Below are positions 7,673 through 10,877 of a stretch of DNA of 10,877 bases, piece after piece. This DNA comes from HGM12587 sp945786935. GTDB taxonomy: Bacteria > Bacillota > Clostridia > Lachnospirales > Lachnospiraceae. The stretch's first letter is position 1. Every line of letters begins with the position of its first letter. Below the pieces are notes generated by a model, which saw only the letters and a list, made by a program, of their open reading frames with translations, did no database searches and was not told the origin of the DNA. The DNA lies in NCBI GenBank assembly GCA_945786935.1, contig CALZFY010000073.1:1-10877 (forward strand), in the 5' to 3' direction. The position numbers and the translations under genes are program-made.

Positions 7673-7939
7673 ATGAAAAAAGCGATTATTACTGTAGTTG
7701 GAAAGGACACCGTAGGAATCATTGCGAAGGTATGTGTTTATCTGGCAGAAAACAAGGTAAATATCTTAGATATCAGCCAGACCATCGTAGACGGTTATTT
7801 TAACATGATGATGGTAGCAGACGTGTCAGGAGTGGAATTTGACAGAATATCCGATGGATTAAAGGCTGTGGGAGAAGAGATCGGCGTCATCATCCGCTGC
7901 CAGAGAGAAGATATTTTCGATAAAATGCATAGAATTTAA
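7673..7939 (+). CDS. Stand-alone ACT-domain protein (UPF0237 family)
   Basis: An 88-residue protein made almost wholly of one ACT domain (beta-alpha-beta-beta-alpha-beta). The pattern GKDTVGIIAKVCVYLAENKV, then NILDISQTIVDGYF and MMMVADVS, is the standard ACT ligand-binding layout, with the loop glycine at GKDTVG. ACT domains usually bind amino acids or other small ligands at dimer interfaces and regulate a partner enzyme. Proteins of this family are sometimes called GcvR-like, but I see no evidence for glycine-cleavage regulation here. The next gene begins 9 bases later and encodes a UPF0210 protein; this two-gene order recurs in Firmicutes and Actinobacteria as I recall it. The likely role is as sensor or subunit for that partner. 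Confidence 0.9.
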   Translation: MKKAIITVVGKDTVGIIAKVCVYLAENKVNILDISQTIVDGYFNMMMVADVSGVEFDRISDGLKAVGEEIGVIIRCQREDIFDKMHRI

Positions 7940-7948
7940 GGTGAGATT

Positions 7949-9313
7949 ATGATTAACTTTTTTGAGGTAAATGAGACAAATAAGATGATCGAGCAGGAAA
8001 ATCTGGATGTGCGTACCATTACCATGGGTATCAGCCTTTTAGACTGCATCGACTCTGACATTGATAAGGTAAATGAAAAAATCTATCAGAAGATTAAAAA
8101 ATATGCGGCAAATCTGGTGGAAACAGGAGAGGAAATCGCAAAGGAATTTGGGATTCCGGTAGTGAATAAGCGTATTTCCGTAACCCCAATCGCGTTGGTA
8201 GGCGGGGCTGCATGCAAGACCATCGATGATTATGTATCCATTGCAAAAACATTGGATCAGGTTGCTACAGAAGTCGGTGTGAACTTTATCGGTGGATTTT
8301 CAGCATTGGTATGCAAGGGAATGACTCCAAGTGATGAGCTTCTGATCCGTTCCATACCTAAGGCACTGGCGTCTACAGGCAGAGTCTGCAGCTCTGTCAA
8401 TGTGGGTTCTACAAGAACCGGTATCAATATGGACGCAGTCCGTCTCATCGGAGAAATGGTGAAAGAAACTGCGGAGCTTACCAGGGAGGATGATTCCTTA
8501 GGCTGTGCAAAATTTGTTGTATTTTGTAATGCACCGGACGATAACCCGTTTATGGCAGGAGCTTTCCATGGTGTAACAGAAGCAGATGCCATCATCAACG
8601 TAGGTGTCAGTGGACCGGGCGTTGTAAGAACAGCTCTTTCCAAGGTTCGTGGAGAAAGCTTTGAGGTACTTTGTGAAACGATTAAAAAAACAGCGTTTAA
8701 GGTAACCCGTGTAGGTCAGCTGGTAGCACAGGAAGCTTCCAAACGTCTTGGCGTACCTTTTGGCATTGTAGATTTATCCTTAGCTCCGACACCGGCCATC
8801 GGCGACAGTGTGGCAGATGTTCTTTGCGAGATCGGCCTGGAATATGCAGGTGCTCCGGGAACGACGGCAGCATTGGCGCTTTTAAACGATCAGGTGAAAA
8901 AGGGCGGTGTCATGGCATCTTCCTATGTGGGAGGATTAAGCGGAGCCTTTATTCCGGTCAGCGAAGATCAGGGTATGATCGATGCAGTACAGGCCGGAGC
9001 TTTAACCATTGAAAAACTGGAAGCTATGACCTGTGTATGCTCTGTGGGACTTGATATGATCGCCATTCCGGGAGATACCAAGGCAACCACCATTTCCGGT
9101 ATCATTGCAGATGAAATGGCCATCGGTATGGTAAATCAGAAAACTACCGCAGTCCGTGTGATTCCTGTAGCAGGCAAAGGGGTTGGCGAGGTCGTAGAAT
9201 TCGGCGGCTTGCTTGGATATGCACCGATTATGCCGGTCAACCAGTTCTCCTGTGATGCTTTTGTCAACAGAAAAGGGCGGATTCCGGCTCCTATTCATAG
9301 CTTTAAAAATTAA
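7949..9313 (+). CDS. UPF0210/DUF711 family protein (PFL-like fold), function unknown
   Basis: A 454-residue protein of the UPF0210 (DUF711) family, close to the usual length of about 445-455. The conserved N-terminus (LDVRTITMGISLLDCID), VNKRISVTPIALVGG, GVNFIGGFSALVCKG, CSSVNVGSTRTGINM and the glycine-rich C-terminus (EFGGLLGYAPIMPVN) identify it. The family is called PFL-like because its barrel resembles pyruvate formate-lyase, but I find no glycyl-radical motif near the C-terminus, so radical chemistry is not supported. Several cysteines lie in conserved-looking contexts (GGAACK, LVCKG, RVCSS, TCVCS). No reaction is established as far as I know. An AAGGTGAG ribosome site overlaps the ACT gene's stop codon, pointing to coupled translation and a shared complex or pathway. 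A strong terminator follows at once. Confidence 0.92.
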   Translation: MINFFEVNETNKMIEQENLDVRTITMGISLLDCIDSDIDKVNEKIYQKIKKYAANLVETGEEIAKEFGIPVVNKRISVTPIALVGGAACKTIDDYVSIAKTLDQVATEVGVNFIGGFSALVCKGMTPSDELLIRSIPKALASTGRVCSSVNVGSTRTGINMDAVRLIGEMVKETAELTREDDSLGCAKFVVFCNAPDDNPFMAGAFHGVTEADAIINVGVSGPGVVRTALSKVRGESFEVLCETIKKTAFKVTRVGQLVAQEASKRLGVPFGIVDLSLAPTPAIGDSVADVLCEIGLEYAGAPGTTAALALLNDQVKKGGVMASSYVGGLSGAFIPVSEDQGMIDAVQAGALTIEKLEAMTCVCSVGLDMIAIPGDTKATTISGIIADEMAIGMVNQKTTAVRVIPVAGKGVGEVVEFGGLLGYAPIMPVNQFSCDAFVNRKGRIPAPIHSFKN

Positions 9314-9314
9314 C

Positions 9315-9350
9315 AAAATGCTGGTCATCTAAACGACCAGCATTTTTCTT
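9315..9350. terminator. Bidirectional intrinsic terminator between convergent genes
   Basis: A perfect 12-bp stem (AAAATGCTGGTC at 9315-9326 with GACCAGCATTTT at 9335-9346) encloses an 8-base loop. On the plus strand it ends in TTTTTCTTT, one base after the UPF0210 stop codon. On the minus strand it ends in TTTTGTTAATTTTT. The minus-strand arm also encodes the last residues of TmcAL (KMLV), and the TmcAL stop codon lies in the loop at 9329-9331. Confidence 0.93.
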
Positions 9351-10534
9351 TGGTATTCGTTGATATAAGATGTGTCATATTTATGGCTTGCACAGATTTG
9401 ATAGATTTGATCTGCGCGGATGTCGGTTTCGCAGAGTACTGGGGCTGCAGATAGGTTTGTAATCAAAGGAATTTCCGGGAGGTCTGAAAATTCTTTCAAT
9501 AAGCCGGCAGTTTCTTTCCGAAATCCAAGTACGCGAATATAATCTACACAACCTCTCTTGGTAACCGACTGTACATCAGATGCTTTTACATCAAGCAGGA
9601 TGTGTAATAGTGCCCGGTTAATGGCTGTTCTGGTCAGATTTTTTGTTTTTAAAAGTTCGGCAAAAGAAGAGAAGCTTTCAAATTCATTGATGTGCTTATA
9701 AATTCGATTGCTTAAGTCTCTGGAAACGCCAAAATATTCCGTAAGGTGGGCACGGTTTTCAGTAATGAGTTTATAGTGCAGCAGCATTGAAAAATCATCT
9801 TCGGTAAGCGGGGGCTTTCCAATCAGCTCTTTGATTGCTTCGAAAGAAGGTGCAGGGAGCTGTTCTTCCAATCCCTTTTTATTTAAAGGAGAATCATTCG
9901 CCAGCATTTTTCGAATTCCTGTGGCGGAAGCAAAGCCTTCGCCAAAAGTCTCTGAATGATAATCCTGCCCCTGACGTTTGATGGTATGGGGGATGATCCT
10001 GCTTTTCAGTTTTAAAAGAGCTTTGCAGTATTCTACACCGAGGATATTATTGGGTTCCTCCAAAATCGGGGCAAGCTCAGGATGTGAGACCTTCACTGCG
10101 TAAGCCCTTGCAGCGGGATAGGAAAGACCTTCTTTTAATGCTTCTTTTAGTGGGAGTTTCATTTCTTCCGGTTCATTAAGCAATAAATGGGCTGCTTCCA
10201 TAAACCTATCTGCCTGACCGTATTCACTTCCAAAGCTTAAATGGGTGACACAGCCCAGCGTATTGGCAAGTGCCACACCGCCCAATGCAAAATATTCCGC
10301 ACTGGCAGTGGCATACATGACAGGAAGCTCCAGCACCATATCCACACCGGATCTTAAGGCTGCCTCTGCACGGGCATATTTATCCAGGATGGCAGGAGTC
10401 CCCCGCTGGACAAAGTTGCCGCTCATAATGGCAATGATGTAATCGGCATTGGTTTCTTTTCTGGCAGTTTCTATATGATATACATGTCCTTTGTGTAAAG
10501 GGTTATATTCGGAAATAATTGCGGTTACGTTCAT
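9329..10534 (-). CDS. tmcAL: tRNA(Met) cytidine acetate ligase (TmcAL/YlbM family)
   Basis: A 401-residue nucleotidyltransferase-fold enzyme (B. subtilis YlbM is about 415). TmcAL activates acetate with ATP and makes N4-acetylcytidine at the wobble position of elongator tRNA-Met, avoiding acetyl-CoA. Counting from the ATG at 10534, the HxGH adenylylation motif lies in EYNPLHKGH (H14, H17), followed by SGNFVQRG (38-45), LELPVMYATASAEYF, NILGVEYCKALL, and the SATGIRKML motif. Two adjacent ATG codons are possible starts. GGGAGG sits 2 bases from the first (10537) and 5 from the second (10534), so I prefer the second, which also matches the short M-x-V leader of the family. The gene is convergent with the UPF0210 gene and shares its terminator. 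B. subtilis TmcAL is the reference for the activity; here it is assigned by motif. Confidence 0.94.
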   Translation of the reverse strand: MNVTAIISEYNPLHKGHVYHIETARKETNADYIIAIMSGNFVQRGTPAILDKYARAEAALRSGVDMVLELPVMYATASAEYFALGGVALANTLGCVTHLSFGSEYGQADRFMEAAHLLLNEPEEMKLPLKEALKEGLSYPAARAYAVKVSHPELAPILEEPNNILGVEYCKALLKLKSRIIPHTIKRQGQDYHSETFGEGFASATGIRKMLANDSPLNKKGLEEQLPAPSFEAIKELIGKPPLTEDDFSMLLHYKLITENRAHLTEYFGVSRDLSNRIYKHINEFESFSSFAELLKTKNLTRTAINRALLHILLDVKASDVQSVTKRGCVDYIRVLGFRKETAGLLKEFSDLPEIPLITNLSAAPVLCETDIRADQIYQICASHKYDTSYINEYQRKMLVV

Positions 10535-10539
10535 CATAG

Positions 10540-10545
10540 CCTCCC
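10540..10545 (-). promoter_or_regulatory. Ribosome binding site of tmcAL
   Basis: GGGAGG on the minus strand, preceded by AAA, is a strong Shine-Dalgarno match. Its spacing is 2 bases to the upstream ATG and 5 to the next, which favours initiation at 10534. Confidence 0.75.
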
Positions 10546-10562
10546 TTTAGTCGATGAAACGC

Positions 10563-10586
10563 TACTGGTTACTCTGCTCCAGTAAC
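10563..10586. repeat. Palindrome in the predicted tmcAL leader
   Basis: GTTACT (10568-10573) and AGTAAC (10581-10586) are perfect inverted repeats around a 7-base loop. A second, mutually exclusive pairing joins TACTGG (10563-10568) with CCAGTA (10579-10584). If the candidate promoter at 10598-10606 is real, the palindrome lies in the tmcAL 5' leader, about 20 bases upstream of the ribosome site. It could be an operator, an RNA hairpin or a decayed intergenic repeat. Confidence 0.5.
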
Positions 10587-10597
10587 AATTAATTAGC

Positions 10598-10606
10598 ATT
10601 TTATCA
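10598..10606 (-). promoter_or_regulatory. Candidate extended -10 promoter for tmcAL
   Basis: On the minus strand, TGATAAAAT combines the extended -10 TGN with TAAAAT, a five-of-six match to TATAAT. No good -35 box is seen at 17 bases, which is tolerable for extended -10 promoters. The predicted transcript would start near 10591, leaving a leader of roughly 55 bases. Confidence 0.45.
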
Positions 10607-10665
10607 TGTTTCACAATGTAAGACTATATTTTTTGTATTTTTTATGATATGATTCATTTGCTGTT

Positions 10666-10743
10666 GTTACTGTTCACTTCGTTCCGGTAACTGGCAAAAA
10701 TCCATGAAAAATTTGCTTCGCAAATGGATTTTTGCTTACTGTT
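10666..10743. repeat. Compound intergenic hairpin cluster
   Basis: Three nested or adjacent inverted repeats occur here. GTTACTG (10666-10672) pairs with CGGTAAC (10685-10691) with one G-T wobble. GCAAAAATCCAT (10694-10705) pairs perfectly with ATGGATTTTTGC (10724-10735). Inside the latter, ATTTGC (10711-10716) pairs with GCAAAT (10720-10725) around a TTC loop. GTAA at 10687-10690 could instead pair with TTAC at 10736-10739, extending the central stem. TTACTGTT occurs twice, at 10667-10674 and 10736-10743, flanking the structure. There is no T-tract, so it is not a standard terminator. It looks like a small intergenic repeat element or a structured leader of the gene at 10780. Confidence 0.65.
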
Positions 10744-10779
10744 TGTGAGATTCTCTGATCATAAAGAATAAGGAAAAAT

Positions 10780-10877
10780 ATGAATAAGAATCAGAAAAAA
10801 ATAGCAGAATTCGGCGGATGTATGCTCTTATCCGCAGTTCTGTTTTTGGTAATTTATAAATTTATTCCGGTGGTCTA
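10780..10877 (+). CDS. Start of a membrane protein gene (3' partial)
   Basis: An ATG at 10780 opens a frame that runs off the window after 32 full codons. AAGGA ends 5 bases upstream, a good ribosome site. The N-terminus is short and basic (MNKNQKKIAEFGG), followed by a hydrophobic stretch (CMLLSAVLFLVIYKFIPVV), consistent with a first membrane segment or an uncleaved signal anchor. The cysteine at residue 14 is not in a convincing lipobox. I do not recognise the family from this fragment. It is transcribed divergently from tmcAL, and its promoter must lie in or near the hairpin-rich intergenic region. Confidence 0.65.
   Translation, partial: MNKNQKKIAEFGGCMLLSAVLFLVIYKFIPVV

Noticed and set aside
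8257..8643. Minus-strand open frame of 128 codons within the UPF0210 gene
   Set aside because: It lies wholly opposite a strongly conserved family member and shows no ribosome site or domain of its own.
8900..9313. Possible glycyl-radical enzyme activity for the PFL-family protein
   Set aside because: No RVxG-type glycyl-radical motif is seen at the C-terminus and no radical SAM activase gene is in the window; the name reflects fold similarity.
9315..9346. Inverted repeat considered as a transposon end or attachment site
   Set aside because: T-tracts on both sides and its position between convergent stop codons make it a standard bidirectional terminator.
10623..10655. Possible plus-strand promoter using TATGAT at 10643 or 10648 for the gene at 10780
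   Set aside because: No acceptable -35 box lies at the right spacing, and the A/T-rich stretch produces such hexamers by chance.

Overview
The window looks like chromosomal DNA from a low-to-moderate GC Firmicute, most likely a clostridial Lachnospiraceae-type bacterium. The evidence is the protein families (zf-HC2 gene abutting polA, DNA polymerase I with a decayed proofreading domain, YycJ/WalJ, the ACT plus UPF0210 pair, TmcAL), strong GGAGG-type ribosome binding sites and tight co-directional gene packing. I see no phage, transposon, CRISPR, tRNA or rRNA. The genus is not resolved.

Positions 1-9313 hold nine plus-strand genes with gaps of 71 bases or less, probably one or two operons. 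In order they are: a 5'-truncated BMP-type ligand-binding protein with a ParB-like N-terminal region; a calcineurin-fold metallophosphoesterase; a PHP-domain phosphoesterase; a small membrane-anchored zf-HC2 (anti-sigma-like) protein; DNA polymerase I (polA); dephospho-CoA kinase (coaE); a WalJ/YycJ metallo-beta-lactamase-fold nuclease-like protein; an ACT-domain protein; and a UPF0210/PFL-family protein. The centre (polA, coaE, walJ) is housekeeping: DNA repair and Okazaki-fragment processing, CoA synthesis, and a DNA/cell-wall-linked hydrolase. The upstream group looks regulatory or nucleotide-metabolic but is poorly characterised. The ACT/UPF0210 pair is a conserved two-gene unit of unknown function.

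A perfect 12-bp hairpin at 9315-9346 ends the plus operon. It also serves the convergent minus-strand tmcAL gene (tRNA-Met cytidine acetate ligase), whose last codons and stop lie inside the hairpin. Upstream of tmcAL is a 242-bp divergent intergenic region (10538-10779). It holds an extended -10 promoter candidate for tmcAL, a palindrome in the predicted tmcAL leader, and a complex hairpin cluster with related GTTACT/GTAAC arms. A new plus-strand gene for a membrane protein begins at 10780 and runs off the window.

I found no clearly new biological system. The best leads are the signal-less ParB-like/BMP fusion, the ACT/UPF0210 pair, the metallophosphoesterase lacking its motif I histidine, the zf-HC2 protein without a sigma factor, and the intergenic palindromes.
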